From NCBI GenBank assembly GCA_964595055.1, contig CAZQOV010000001.1, forward strand, positions 12,038 through 76,037: a DNA stretch of 64,000 nucleotides. The letters run 5' to 3'. Source of the DNA: CAYRTD01 sp964595055 (GTDB taxonomy: Bacteria; Bacteroidota; Bacteroidia; Bacteroidales; GCA-2748055). Both the position numbers and the translations under genes were made by a program. Under the pieces are notes generated by a model. That model did no database searches, was not told where the DNA came from, and saw only the letters and a list, made by a program, of their open reading frames with translations. This document shows, in pieces, positions 16,977 to 27,103 of the stretch (position 1 is its first letter; every line of letters begins with the position of its first letter).

Positions 16977-19868
16977 CTAGTCTCTGTGGCAAATGTCTTT
17001 ATACGGACAATACTGACAACGTTTTTCATCTTCTGTTTGTACGAAGTCAATTGTCGGATCAAAGATACTTTCGAGAAGATCTTTCAGTAAACTTTCAAAT
17101 TCGTCAGCATAATCCAGGAAATTATTGATGAACCCCGACGAGGCTTTATCGGTCAAATAAGGAGAGAAATTTTCTGAAAAAAGCTCTTTGGTAAGATATA
17201 TCGAGGGCGTTATGAATTTCACTTCCGGATGTTCTTTTAAATATAACCAGCAATACATAAAAACTTGAAAAACCCCTTTAAAATAATCTGATTCTTTCCA
17301 GCTATCCCGGTCAAAGATGGTCTTTAGTGAAGGAAATTCACGATTTACTTTCCCGGTTTTATAATCTACGAGATGTAAAAATCCATTGCGGGAATCCAGC
17401 CGGTCGATGGTTCCTCCCAGATGCACCTTTCCGATATTTTCAACATTCAGGTGTTTATGGACTTTCTTTTGTTCCGTATCGACCAAAACAAAAGGGGTTG
17501 CCTGTTTATCGATCCGAAGGGTTTGATCGACCAGTTTTCTGATGATCTCGTAAATGATGATATTTTTCCCCTCCGGTTTTACCCTTGTATTCGCATCATC
17601 CGATTTTAGGAATTCTTCACGAAAGGCTTGATCAATATGAGTTTTAATTGTATCAGGCTCCATTAATTCCTGAATATTTTGTCGAGTGATTTCCTGGTTT
17701 TTTTTATTCCTGTAGATGAACTCCATCGTTTTATGATACAAACCTCCAAAACCAGAGGCATCAATTTCTTCAGTAGCTTCATCCTCTTCTCTGAGTCCGG
17801 CAACATAAGTGAAATAGAATCTCAGCGAACAATCCAGGTAAGAAGTGAGTGCAGAAGGTGAGAGGTAGTCCCTTTTTTCAGGTTCAGCGTATTTTTTCAG
17901 AATTACCCTGACATTCTCCGACTTTTTGATCTTTATTTCTGCGGATTCCCTTTCAATTACATGGAAAGCACGGGTATAATGCTTAATGTTCCAGTCGGTA
18001 AGATATTGCATCTGATAAATATACCTTGTCGGTTCTCCAGATTTTACCCCCTCTGTCTGACTGTTATATAAAATATGGATGTTTTTTGCGCGAGGAAGGA
18101 GACGGTAAAAATAATAAGCATAAATAGCGTCTTTGTCTTCTCTTACCGGCATTCCAAATGCGTATTTTAAATTCGTGGGAATATAAGAGAAATCCATTCC
18201 GGAAGCAGGCATTACCCCTTCATTCATGGATAGAAAAATCAGATGCTGAAAATCCAGAAGTCGTGATTCAAGGATCCCCATAACTTGAGTACCCTGCAGA
18301 GGTTCTCCTTCGAAGGGTATCCGGAAATCCTTAAGAATCTGACGAAACAAATGAATAAAACTCTGCAGGCTTAGATCTGAAACTTGTTCTTCCAGAAGAT
18401 TTTTTAATTTATTAAGGCGGGTCCTGATATGAAAGATATATTCCTTTTCCATTTTAAAAGTGGGATCTTCCACTGGAAAAGCATCAAAAACGGATTGCAA
18501 TAATTGCAAAAGATAAGGGGTAATTCCATCTACAGTATTGATTTTCCTGAAAAGTTTGGCGAAAAGTTCATCTGTTTCCAATTCTTCTGTTTCGACATAA
18601 ATTTTATTTTCACGGTGTATTTTCGCGATGAGAACATCTGTCTTTTCCTGGTAAAAGGTCCTTATATACTGATGATTCAGAATTGTCAACAGATCCCGGA
18701 AGTACAACTTATGCTTCATTTTTCTCCGGGTAAAATTCAACTGCATTCTCAACACCGCATCCAAAAAGCTAAAAACAGGAGTTTGGGAAAGCGGAAACCC
18801 CATGGTAACATTAAGATTCCTCATGGAATCCGGAAGAGAAGTAAGCACGGCCGGTAAAAGCGATTCATCTCCAAGAATTATGGCAGTTTTGTTAAAATCA
18901 AAGGGATCTGATTTTTGATCCCCTGCATCGTCGTGGCTTGCTTCCAACTGGTAAAGAATCTCATGAATTTGCTTCGTCTGGAGAACATCTGACGGAAGGT
19001 TATAGATTTTGACCTCCCTGTTTCTATCTGCGTCGGAATTATAGGGACTGAATTTCTCATCAGGAGGGAATTTTTTCAAATTTATTCTGAGGAATCTTCC
19101 CGCTTCATGAACAGCATCTTGCATAAAGGAGGAATCAAAATCCCAGTAAAATTCAGCTAAGCCCTTATCACGCAACCAGGAAAATAATTTATCTTCAGCC
19201 TTGCTCAAGGCATTAAAACCACAAATGAATATTTTTTTCCAGGGCAGGATAAAATCCTTGTGAGATATTTTTTCTTCAACGACCATTCGATATATCATTC
19301 CTTCATAACCCAGACCTTTTTTTCTAAGATTTGCGTTCAAATTTTGATAAACCGAAAAGAGGATTTTCCAGATGAATAAAAAGGATTCCTTTTGTCCGGT
19401 TAATTTTTCAGGATTGAAATTTTTCCAAAAACGGGTAATTAATAGCTTTTGATCCTGATCGAGGTAATCAAAAACCTGATCTATTTCCTTAAGATCATTA
19501 ATATTTGTAAATATTTGCTCTGCATCAACAAGGTATTTATCTATATCATTGAAATCATTGATCATCATTTCCCCCCAGGGATAAAACTCATCATAACTTT
19601 CAGGTGAGCTGGTCATTTGCCTGTACGAACGGTAAGTCTCGAAAGAAAGCTCAAGAGGATCTGCAGGTTCGATCCCGGAAATCTGTTTCATAAAATCATC
19701 GATAGTAAGGATCTCTGGAAACCACCCCGGGGTTTTGATCAGAGAGGCATAATATTTTTTAAAAAACACCCCCGCCCTTCGGTTAGGAAAAAGAAAACAA
19801 TAATTACTCAGGCCATCGGGATATTTTTTCCCGATGTGAAAAGCCAGTTTATGTAAGAAAGATTCCAT
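16977..19868 (-). CDS. AddB-like PD-(D/E)XK nuclease/inactivated helicase
   Basis: The length of 963 residues and the domain order match AddB-type recombination subunits. The N-terminus has a degenerate helicase fold (YCFLFPNRRAGVFFKKYY) without a proper Walker A. The C-terminus has a RecB-type nuclease core with LSPSALTSYLDCSLRFYFTY, VHLGGTIDRLDSRNGFLHLV and DYKTGKVNREF. Four Cys residues (one in LDCSLRF, three in CQYCPYKDIC) form the expected Fe-S cluster pattern. With the AddA-like helicase at 20837-24124 it would process double-strand ends for RecA loading. It is the last gene of a three-gene leftward operon. Confidence 0.88.
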   Translation of the reverse strand: MESFLHKLAFHIGKKYPDGLSNYCFLFPNRRAGVFFKKYYASLIKTPGWFPEILTIDDFMKQISGIEPADPLELSFETYRSYRQMTSSPESYDEFYPWGEMMINDFNDIDKYLVDAEQIFTNINDLKEIDQVFDYLDQDQKLLITRFWKNFNPEKLTGQKESFLFIWKILFSVYQNLNANLRKKGLGYEGMIYRMVVEEKISHKDFILPWKKIFICGFNALSKAEDKLFSWLRDKGLAEFYWDFDSSFMQDAVHEAGRFLRINLKKFPPDEKFSPYNSDADRNREVKIYNLPSDVLQTKQIHEILYQLEASHDDAGDQKSDPFDFNKTAIILGDESLLPAVLTSLPDSMRNLNVTMGFPLSQTPVFSFLDAVLRMQLNFTRRKMKHKLYFRDLLTILNHQYIRTFYQEKTDVLIAKIHRENKIYVETEELETDELFAKLFRKINTVDGITPYLLQLLQSVFDAFPVEDPTFKMEKEYIFHIRTRLNKLKNLLEEQVSDLSLQSFIHLFRQILKDFRIPFEGEPLQGTQVMGILESRLLDFQHLIFLSMNEGVMPASGMDFSYIPTNLKYAFGMPVREDKDAIYAYYFYRLLPRAKNIHILYNSQTEGVKSGEPTRYIYQMQYLTDWNIKHYTRAFHVIERESAEIKIKKSENVRVILKKYAEPEKRDYLSPSALTSYLDCSLRFYFTYVAGLREEDEATEEIDASGFGGLYHKTMEFIYRNKKNQEITRQNIQELMEPDTIKTHIDQAFREEFLKSDDANTRVKPEGKNIIIYEIIRKLVDQTLRIDKQATPFVLVDTEQKKVHKHLNVENIGKVHLGGTIDRLDSRNGFLHLVDYKTGKVNREFPSLKTIFDRDSWKESDYFKGVFQVFMYCWLYLKEHPEVKFITPSIYLTKELFSENFSPYLTDKASSGFINNFLDYADEFESLLKDLLESIFDPTIDFVQTEDEKRCQYCPYKDICHRD

Positions 19869-19886
19869 TTATATGTTTTATGTAAT

Positions 19887-20840
19887 TCAGGGATTAAACT
19901 TTCTGCCTTGCCAGGTGTTTTTTTCTTCCAGTCTTAGTTCGAAAAGTCTTAAAATCTCATCGTATCGTAATCCCCAGTTTTGCCTTAAATTATAACCTTG
20001 AATGGTTTCACCTGCAATTCGTTCAATAACAATCTGAGGATTTAAGCTTTCTATGAACTCGGTCATCAGTTTAAGATATTCATCAAGATTATAAAACGAA
20101 AAGGCATCGGGATTATTCCGATACTCAAGGGCCATTGCAGATCCTTTCACGATTTGTAGTTGATGAAATTTCAATTGATTTACCGGTAACCCTGAGAGTA
20201 TCCCAGCCTCCTGTAAAATTTCATCTTTTGTTTCTCCGGGAAGTCCGATAATCATGTGGCCACCGGTCCGGATATTCCGTTTTTCACATTTTTTTAATGC
20301 ATTTACCGTCGAAGTAAAATCATGACCGCGATTTATTCGTTCGAGGGTATTATCGTAACAAGATTCAATTCCAAATTCAAGGGTCACATAGTAGCTTTCA
20401 CTCAGCCCGGCCAGGTAATCCAGAATTTCATCATCAATGCAATCCGGGCGGGTGCCAATGATGAGTCCTTTGATACCTTCAATCCCCAGCGCTTCTTCAT
20501 ACCTTTTTTTCAGGATTTCCAGGGGAGCATACGTATTTGAATAAGCCTGGAAATAGGCCAGATATCCTATTGCTTTACGATATCTTTTGTTATGAAATCC
20601 CATACCCTCATGGATTTGCTGCTTTACCGATTTTTCGGGTTCACAATAAGAAGGGTTAAAAGCCCTATTATTGCAGAAAGTACATCCTCCACTCCCTATA
20701 TACCCATCCCTGTTGGGACAGGTAAATCCGGCATCTATACTGACTTTCTGAACCCGTCCACCGAACAAATTTCGAATGTATTCCGAGTAGGCATTGAACC
20801 TGCGCTCATGTCCCCAGGGAAATGCTGTTTTTTTGCTCAT
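19887..20840 (-). CDS. Radical SAM protein, YhcC family (TIGR01212)
   Basis: This 317-residue protein has the family's Cys pattern in DAGFTCPNRDGYIGSGG followed by CTFCNNRAF, then EFGIESCYDNTLERINRGH and GGHMIIGLPGETKDEI. The reaction of YhcC-type radical SAM enzymes is not established; a role in redox or tRNA-related metabolism has been guessed. It overlaps the AddA-like gene by 4 bases and precedes the AddB-like gene by 18. It is therefore translated between the two recombination subunits, which is unusual for a functional pair. Confidence 0.9.
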   Translation of the reverse strand: MSKKTAFPWGHERRFNAYSEYIRNLFGGRVQKVSIDAGFTCPNRDGYIGSGGCTFCNNRAFNPSYCEPEKSVKQQIHEGMGFHNKRYRKAIGYLAYFQAYSNTYAPLEILKKRYEEALGIEGIKGLIIGTRPDCIDDEILDYLAGLSESYYVTLEFGIESCYDNTLERINRGHDFTSTVNALKKCEKRNIRTGGHMIIGLPGETKDEILQEAGILSGLPVNQLKFHQLQIVKGSAMALEYRNNPDAFSFYNLDEYLKLMTEFIESLNPQIVIERIAGETIQGYNLRQNWGLRYDEILRLFELRLEEKNTWQGRKFNP

Positions 20841-23800
20841 AATTCAACTTCCTCAATTTCATTGCTTCTATAATACCATAAATAAAGATTAATGACCTTA
20901 TAACCTGCTGATTTTAAAGTATGATAATATTGATGCAGTTGTTTTTTGTGTGCTTCTTTTTTATGATACCCAAATTTATAATCAAGAATAACTACTTTTT
21001 GATCTTTAATCATTACTCTGTCGGGACGAAGGATTTCTCCCTGTGCATTCATTATATCTGTCTCTGTTCTGCAATCCCAACATCCTGAAAACCATTCTCT
21101 TAATGGAAGTTTGCTCAACCGTTCAGACAATTCTATTTCCAGTGCAACACGTTCTTCACTATCCAGCAAGCCCTTTAACCATGCATTTCGAACGGAGTTT
21201 CCTATGTCTTCATATTTTTTTATTCCGGCAAGTATTTCATGCATTTGAGTGCCATATCCGGTATGTATTTTGTCATCCTCTTTTAAATCTGACAGGTAAA
21301 TATTTTTATGGTTCAAAACAAGTTTAGCGGTACTATGGGCAACAGGATAATCTGACAACAACCCGGTAATTGTTGAATCTCCAGGTTTTCCACCTTGTTT
21401 ATTAAATTCAGGTTTACCATAAGAAAAAAACAAGCCGTGTTGCTGAACTCCTTTGTTAAGATCTGCAACCGGGTATTTCTCAGCATTTTCCTGAGGAGAA
21501 CAGGTGTTTAGAATCTTAAAGATCATATCTCCAACATTTTTTATCTCCCCTTTATCATTACTTAAAGCGGATAAGGAATGTAATTCCGACTCAGCCCGGG
21601 TAAAAGCCACATACAGAAGATTCAGGTTATCAACGTAAGTTCTGAAAAGCTCTTCATAATAATCGGCCTTAAAGTTAGATTCCCTCATCGCAGGGCCGAA
21701 TGAGACAGGCATATGGCTGAATTCCCGGTATGGGGTTGAAGCCGTATTGGGCCATAACAAGGTTTTGACGTAACCATGGCTATTGGGTTCAAGTCCCCAA
21801 TCACAATAAGGAATAATCACGATTTTAAATTCCAGTCCCTTTGCCTTGTGAATGGTCATTATCCTTATGGCCTCCTGGGTTTCAGAGATATTTAAGGTAG
21901 CTGATGGGGAGGTATTTTCCCAGTACTTTAAAAAGGCGGAAATGTCGCTGCCTTCTTTCCTTGTGAATTCAAGGACATGATCCTGAAAGGCCTGGACATA
22001 TGCGATTTTATCAGGATTTTTATTCAGCCTGAAAATTTTTATTAAGCTTTCGGTCAGATCATATAAATGAAGCTTGCGCAAATTTCCCATGTCTTTTTCA
22101 AAACCAAGAAAAGCCTCATCCATGGGTTCATCAGAAGCATCTTCACGGGTAAATACGGCATGCCAGTTAACCTCTACCCTGTTTATCTCCCTCACATAAG
22201 CAAGATATTCATGCCGTATATAGCTGCTATTTATTTTATCGTAAGGTTGATTAAAAAATTTTAATAGTGCCGTAAGAAAACGGACCGCGGGGTTTTTTGC
22301 AATATAGAGAGAATCACTTGATATCACATTAAAGTTATATTTATCATTCTGACAATGATCATGATCCATTAAAATACGGGCAATTTTTCTTCCCTCGCTT
22401 CCTGTCCTGACAAGAATGGTAATATCACTTGCAGAATAATGCCTGTCCTGAAGATCTTTAATAAGTTTGGGAAGCCATTCTTTTATGTAATCGAGCTGTT
22501 CACTTTTGCTTTGCCTGGGCAAAAAACGATGGCTGATATATCCATTATTCTCTTCCTCCTTAGGGAAGAATTTCTGCCGGGGTTCGCCATAAATCTTGTT
22601 TATCAGATTCAGCCAATGCTCTTCAAATTCAGGGATTTCACTTTTTCGGATGACCGATTTTATCATTTGCTTAATGATCTCGGGTGCAGCATGAAACAGA
22701 GAGTTATTGAAGGCTACAATATTCTTATTACTCCTGTAATTGGTGTCAAGAGAAATATGGGTAATTCTCTCCGATGAAATTTTCTCATGAAGCTCGGCAG
22801 CCAAAATTTTCCAATCGCTGTTTCTCCATCGATAAATGGATTGTTTGACATCACCAACGACAATACTGTTTTTCCCGGTTGAAAGTCCATTCTCTATCAG
22901 GGGCAAAAAGTTATCCCACTGAAAACGTGAAGTATCCTGAAATTCATCAAGCATATAATGAAAAAAATGGTTGCCGGCTTTTTCGTATATGAAAGGAGCA
23001 TCATTTTCACCGGTAATCTTTTTTAAAAAAAGAGAGGCATCAGATATCAGAAAAAGATTTTTTTCCCTGCTGATTTCCCGAATTCTGTCGGAAATATCAT
23101 TCAGGATACCAAAAGTATACAGATTATTTTTTAAAGCGAGGGAGGTATAATATTCTTCTTTATGCTGATCCCATAGGTCAATGATTTCCATCAATAATTG
23201 ATTCAACCCTTCCTCAAAAAGCTTGCGGATTATATCTTCATTGGGATCATTTTTTTTTACCCATAAACTCAAGTCATTTGCACCTTTTCTGTTTGTATCG
23301 GAAATTTTCAAATCTCCGGGAAGATTATTGAAAGCCTTCGAAAAAATTGTAGCCACACCTCTTGATCCCCCTTTAAAATCCGCAATTTTGAGCCCCTGGT
23401 TTTCTATCATATCAAGTGCCTTCCGGGCTCTGTTTTTCAGGGAGTTTTCGAAGCTTTCTTGGGTAGAATTGAGTTTTTTGAGCAGGGAGTTGAATTTATC
23501 CATTCTCTCTTCATAATGCTCAGTCTCATCCTGAATGCTCTGATAAGTTTCCTTAAAAGCTTCATTGCCCAGGGTAAGAATATCGGAATAAAAATCCCAG
23601 GATTTTCCCGCCTTGATTTTATCCTCAGCAAAGCGAATTAACCAAGATTTTAACTGTTCATCTTCCTCCATGTCAAACATCAGCAAATCAATAGCCTCCA
23701 TCAAGACCGGAGAATTATCCAGCTCAAGAACATATCCGTTTTGCAGTCCTATTTCTCTGACAAATCCCCGGATAACCCATTGAAAAAATTTATCAATGGT

Positions 23801-24124
23801 CTGTACATAAAAGGCGGAATAGCTATTTAAAATGCTTCTCAACAAAAAATCTGCTTTTTGTTTTACTTCCTCCCTGGAGGCTGCAGCACCCGATTTAATA
23901 AGGGATTCAGTGTAATCTGACGCTTTTTTATCTTCGAGGCTTAACTGATATAGTTTTTCAAGGATCCGTTTTTTCATTTCTGCTGCAGCTTTATTGGTAA
24001 AAGTTACAGCCAATATATGCCGGTATGAAGCAGGATCCGAAAACAATTCCCGGATATAATTGAGTGCAAGCTGGTATGTTTTTCCCGAGCCGGCCGATGC
24101 TGTATATAAAAGGAGATTTTTCAT
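20837..24124 (-). CDS. AddA-like UvrD-family helicase/nuclease
   Basis: The ATG at 24124 gives 1095 residues starting MKNLLLYTASAGSGKTYQLA, with Walker A at the very front as in AddA/RecB. The upstream extension to 24169 is not needed. Superfamily 1 helicase motifs follow: AVTFTNKAAAEMKKRI, MLDEFQDTSRFQWDNF, VVGDVKQSIYRWRNS, THISLDTNYRSNKNI, IRIMTIHKAKGLEFKIVI and LLYVAFTRAESELH. The C-terminal RecB-type nuclease motif is GEILRPDRVMIKDQKVVILD with DYKFG. It would unwind and trim double-strand ends together with the AddB-like protein two genes downstream. Confidence 0.92.
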   Translation of the reverse strand: MKNLLLYTASAGSGKTYQLALNYIRELFSDPASYRHILAVTFTNKAAAEMKKRILEKLYQLSLEDKKASDYTESLIKSGAAASREEVKQKADFLLRSILNSYSAFYVQTIDKFFQWVIRGFVREIGLQNGYVLELDNSPVLMEAIDLLMFDMEEDEQLKSWLIRFAEDKIKAGKSWDFYSDILTLGNEAFKETYQSIQDETEHYEERMDKFNSLLKKLNSTQESFENSLKNRARKALDMIENQGLKIADFKGGSRGVATIFSKAFNNLPGDLKISDTNRKGANDLSLWVKKNDPNEDIIRKLFEEGLNQLLMEIIDLWDQHKEEYYTSLALKNNLYTFGILNDISDRIREISREKNLFLISDASLFLKKITGENDAPFIYEKAGNHFFHYMLDEFQDTSRFQWDNFLPLIENGLSTGKNSIVVGDVKQSIYRWRNSDWKILAAELHEKISSERITHISLDTNYRSNKNIVAFNNSLFHAAPEIIKQMIKSVIRKSEIPEFEEHWLNLINKIYGEPRQKFFPKEEENNGYISHRFLPRQSKSEQLDYIKEWLPKLIKDLQDRHYSASDITILVRTGSEGRKIARILMDHDHCQNDKYNFNVISSDSLYIAKNPAVRFLTALLKFFNQPYDKINSSYIRHEYLAYVREINRVEVNWHAVFTREDASDEPMDEAFLGFEKDMGNLRKLHLYDLTESLIKIFRLNKNPDKIAYVQAFQDHVLEFTRKEGSDISAFLKYWENTSPSATLNISETQEAIRIMTIHKAKGLEFKIVIIPYCDWGLEPNSHGYVKTLLWPNTASTPYREFSHMPVSFGPAMRESNFKADYYEELFRTYVDNLNLLYVAFTRAESELHSLSALSNDKGEIKNVGDMIFKILNTCSPQENAEKYPVADLNKGVQQHGLFFSYGKPEFNKQGGKPGDSTITGLLSDYPVAHSTAKLVLNHKNIYLSDLKEDDKIHTGYGTQMHEILAGIKKYEDIGNSVRNAWLKGLLDSEERVALEIELSERLSKLPLREWFSGCWDCRTETDIMNAQGEILRPDRVMIKDQKVVILDYKFGYHKKEAHKKQLHQYYHTLKSAGYKVINLYLWYYRSNEIEEVEL

Positions 24125-24519
24125 TGGTATTCGAAAATAGGGAATAATTCCCAGAATCTGAATGAACAAAATGAGAACCGTGGAAAAAATCTTAATTTTG
24201 AAATACCTTAAGCTGCCTTCCCTGAAAAAAGGTTACCCTAATTCGGGGCTGTTCATATTGTTCAATAACCTTTCCAATAGCTACCATCTCTGATACTCTT
24301 AATTATTGATTGTCGCAAATTCATCAGAGAATTCTGATTCATGAGAGAACATTATCCCTTGCAAATACGTAGACATTATCAATTCACATTTTTATTTAAT
24401 TGCTCTGGGTGCCTAGGGAATTTAATTTGCATTTACTAAATTGCGCCATTTATTGAAAAAAGTGAGTTTTGGTAAGAAATAATCCTGATAACACAGAAAT
24501 GAGTATTTAAAAACCCGAA
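24125..24519. other. Intergenic spacer before the lipocalin gene
   Basis: About 395 bases separate the divergent AddA-like and lipocalin genes. No open frame with protein-like features, terminator or exact TAnnTTTG box was found. The nearest is TTAATTTG about 100 bases before the lipocalin start, with one mismatch. Confidence 0.5.
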
Positions 24520-25062
24520 ATGAAACTAAGACTGTTAAGCATAATTATAATCGCTAGTCTAGTGTCTTGTAAAATGAAAAGTACCACTCCATTTGAGACA
24601 GTCGATCAAATTGATCTTGAGAAATACGCCGGGAAATGGTATGATATTGCCCATTTTCCTTCCACTTTTTTAAATGGATGTAAAAATATAACGGCTGAAT
24701 ACACCCTAAGGGATAAAAAATACATGGAGGTTTTCAATCGTTGTGAAAAGATCAGAAATGGCCATATAAAAAGTATCAAAGGAAAAGCATTTCCTGTAAA
24801 GGGCAGCGACAATTCCAAATTAAAAATTCAGTTTATCTGGCCTTTTCGGGCCGATTACTGGATTTTAGAAATAGAAGGGGATTACCAATATGCCTGTGTA
24901 GGAGGCCCAAACCGCAATTATGCATGGATCCTGTCAAGAACACCAAACCCCGACAAAGACATTGTTCAAAGAATGATGGATAATCTGGAAAGAAAAGGTT
25001 TTGATGTTTCCAGGTTCAGGTGGACTGTGCATGATGAAGCAGAGAGTGGGGAGAAGAAGTAG
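24520..25062 (+). CDS. blc: Bacterial lipocalin (Blc-like outer-membrane lipoprotein)
   Basis: This 180-residue lipoprotein has its lipobox Cys in SLVSCKM at residue 17. The lipocalin hallmark GKWYDIAHFPSTF is near residue 41, and the barrel continues with the conserved GPNRNYAWILSRTP near residue 128. The C-terminal R(F)RWTVHDE segment is also typical. Blc proteins bind lipids or other hydrophobic ligands in the outer membrane and are often stress-induced. The gene is monocistronic. The symbol follows family resemblance only. Confidence 0.9.
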   Translation: MKLRLLSIIIIASLVSCKMKSTTPFETVDQIDLEKYAGKWYDIAHFPSTFLNGCKNITAEYTLRDKKYMEVFNRCEKIRNGHIKSIKGKAFPVKGSDNSKLKIQFIWPFRADYWILEIEGDYQYACVGGPNRNYAWILSRTPNPDKDIVQRMMDNLERKGFDVSRFRWTVHDEAESGEKK

Positions 25063-25250
25063 GCAGTCCCTCAACAGCCGAACCGCATCTCCGGGTAACC
25101 AGTCATAATTGATAGTGTTCGAAGTAAACGGTAATGATTGGGTCTCGACAATACCACAGTTTTTTTATCAATTATGGCGGTTGGTAAAAGGAAGGTACGA
25201 AATATTTATACTACATTAAATCAATTATTTATAAGATTTAATTAGCCGGT

Positions 25251-26441
25251 TTACTCCGATATAACTCCTGATCCCAGTAATTCATTATTCATGTACCAGG
25301 CAACAAACTGGCCGGGTGTTATTCCCCGTTGTGGTTCTTTGAATGTGATGTATATCCCATCTTCTTTTTGCATCAAAGTTCCTTCCTGTAGCGGTTGCCT
25401 GTATCGTATTCTAAAATGGTAATCGCAGCTATCTCCGTTGGTGAGTTTCAAATCCTCTCTCAGCCAATGAATTTCAGCCGAATTTACCTTTAAAGCGCTT
25501 CTGTAAAGTCCGGGATGGTTCTGACCTTGTCCAACATAAATGATATTCTTTTCCACATCAGTAGCCAGAACAAACAGGGGTTCTTTTTTTCCGCCAATAT
25601 TCAAGCCTTTCCTCTGACCAATGGTAAAAAAATGAGCGCCTTTATGTCTGCCAATTTTCTTTCCGTCTTCAGGGTTATAATTCCATGATTTTGCCATTTC
25701 TTCAATGTCCCTGATCTCAGTATGCTTTTTATAAACAGAAGAGTTTACTTCAATTTCGATGACATTGCCTACCTTTACCGCAAGTTTTTGTTGTAAAAAA
25801 GTAGGTAAATCTACTTTTCCAACAAAACATATCCCCTGGGAATCTCTTTTTTCCGCCGAAGCCAGTTTAAGTTGGCGTGCAATTTCTCTTACTTCCGATT
25901 TCTGTAAGTTGCCAATTGGAAATAAGGTTTTTGCCAACTGCTGTTGGTTGAGCTGACAGAGAAAATAACTTTGATCTTTTTTCTGATCAGCGCCTGCAAG
26001 CAACCGGTAGATTATTTTGTTATCTCTGCGGAGCTCATCTTTCATACAATAATGTCCTGTAGCGATATAATCTGCATTGAAATGTTCAAGAGACTTAAAA
26101 AACTCATCAAACTTAATTTCCCGATTGCATAAAACATCCGGATTCGGGGTCCTGCCCTGCTCATATTCCCTGAACATATAATCAATCACCCTTCTCTTGT
26201 ATGTCTTACTTAAATCGACAACATGAAAAGGAATATCCAGTTTTTTTGCCACCAGTTCGGCAAAAGTTACGTCTTCATCCCAGGGACAATCACCTTTTAG
26301 TACACCCGTCTTATCGTGCCAATTGATCATAAATACAGCTGTAACATCATATCCTTGTTTTTTCAGCAGATATGCTGCTACACTGGAATCTACCCCACCT
26401 GAAAGTCCTATTATGGCTTTTTTTCCCATCATAAAATGCAT
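25251..26441 (-). CDS. mnmA: tRNA-specific 2-thiouridylase MnmA
   Basis: From 26441 the protein has 396 residues and begins MHFMMGKKAIIGLSGGVDSS, carrying the PP-loop SGGVDSSVAAYLL. The frame is open a further 132 bases upstream, but that stretch is low-quality coding and is rejected. The catalytic Cys motif is PNPDVLCNREIKFDEF, and the second Cys lies in SQGICFVGKVDLP. MnmA thiolates U34 of Lys, Glu and Gln tRNAs using sulfur relayed from a cysteine desulfurase. The C-terminal beta-barrel is complete, ending near RGITPGQFVAWY. It appears monocistronic. Confidence 0.95.
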   Translation of the reverse strand: MHFMMGKKAIIGLSGGVDSSVAAYLLKKQGYDVTAVFMINWHDKTGVLKGDCPWDEDVTFAELVAKKLDIPFHVVDLSKTYKRRVIDYMFREYEQGRTPNPDVLCNREIKFDEFFKSLEHFNADYIATGHYCMKDELRRDNKIIYRLLAGADQKKDQSYFLCQLNQQQLAKTLFPIGNLQKSEVREIARQLKLASAEKRDSQGICFVGKVDLPTFLQQKLAVKVGNVIEIEVNSSVYKKHTEIRDIEEMAKSWNYNPEDGKKIGRHKGAHFFTIGQRKGLNIGGKKEPLFVLATDVEKNIIYVGQGQNHPGLYRSALKVNSAEIHWLREDLKLTNGDSCDYHFRIRYRQPLQEGTLMQKEDGIYITFKEPQRGITPGQFVAWYMNNELLGSGVISE

Positions 26442-26635
26442 TGGTTTGCAAAGATAATAAAAGAATGGGAAGGAGAAGACGGTCGACGGGGGGCTAAAAG
26501 AGGCTGACGGTTGGAGGTCTTTTTCTGGGCACCCGGCAAAGGCTGCTTCGCCGGTGGATGAAGAGAGTGCCACTAAGGCAGGTGAAAGCTAAGCAGAGGC
26601 GGATGGTAGAGGCTTGCAGCAAACAGTTTGTACTT

Positions 26636-27091
26636 TTAAAACCCTCTTACTTTCAAAACAAGATCATCATCAATGCAATTATCAATCATGTCGAGCAAAT
26701 CTTCGTAAATACTGAGAAGTTCTTTGCGGATATTTTCCCAGGTAACTTTCCAGCCCGGATAAAAGGTTTTCAGATCATTAAGAAATACAATCCCTTCAAC
26801 CTGCATTTTCAGGTAAGCATCAAATTCATCATAGCTTGCCGTGTTTTTCAAACGGGAATAGTGATCCTGCAGGTGATTACGAAGACTTGTAAGCTTATTA
26901 TTATCATATTGTGTCAGATCATAATAAGAGAAATCAGGATGACTTAAACTAAAAGCGGTTTGAATCAGACTGAAAACTGATCCATGAAGATATTTGGAAG
27001 TCTCAGAGAACTTTTTATTGCTTACCGGAGACATCTCTGAGCTAAACTCAACAATATTCAAATCTTTGTAATCAAAAAGCCTCAGTCGCAT
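26636..27091 (-). CDS. Hypothetical protein after the GntR regulator
   Basis: This 151-residue protein belongs to no family I recognise. It has no signal peptide or membrane helix and is mostly helical and charged, with many Tyr and Leu residues (for example LTQYDNNKLTSLRNHLQDHY). It starts 12 bases after the GntR gene stop on the same strand, so the two are probably co-transcribed. That makes it part of the regulator's unit, but no function follows from this. Confidence 0.6.
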   Translation of the reverse strand: MRLRLFDYKDLNIVEFSSEMSPVSNKKFSETSKYLHGSVFSLIQTAFSLSHPDFSYYDLTQYDNNKLTSLRNHLQDHYSRLKNTASYDEFDAYLKMQVEGIVFLNDLKTFYPGWKVTWENIRKELLSIYEDLLDMIDNCIDDDLVLKVRGF

Positions 27092-27103
27092 GTTGTCAAG
27101 CTG

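Noticed and set aside
26442..26573. N-terminal extension of MnmA (44 residues)
   Set aside because: The extension is low-complexity, unlike any MnmA, and lies before the canonical PP-loop start.
26558..26947. Rightward open frame opposite the hypothetical gene beside the GntR regulator
   Set aside because: The leftward frame is better placed, directly after the regulator gene; this one starts in the rejected MnmA extension.
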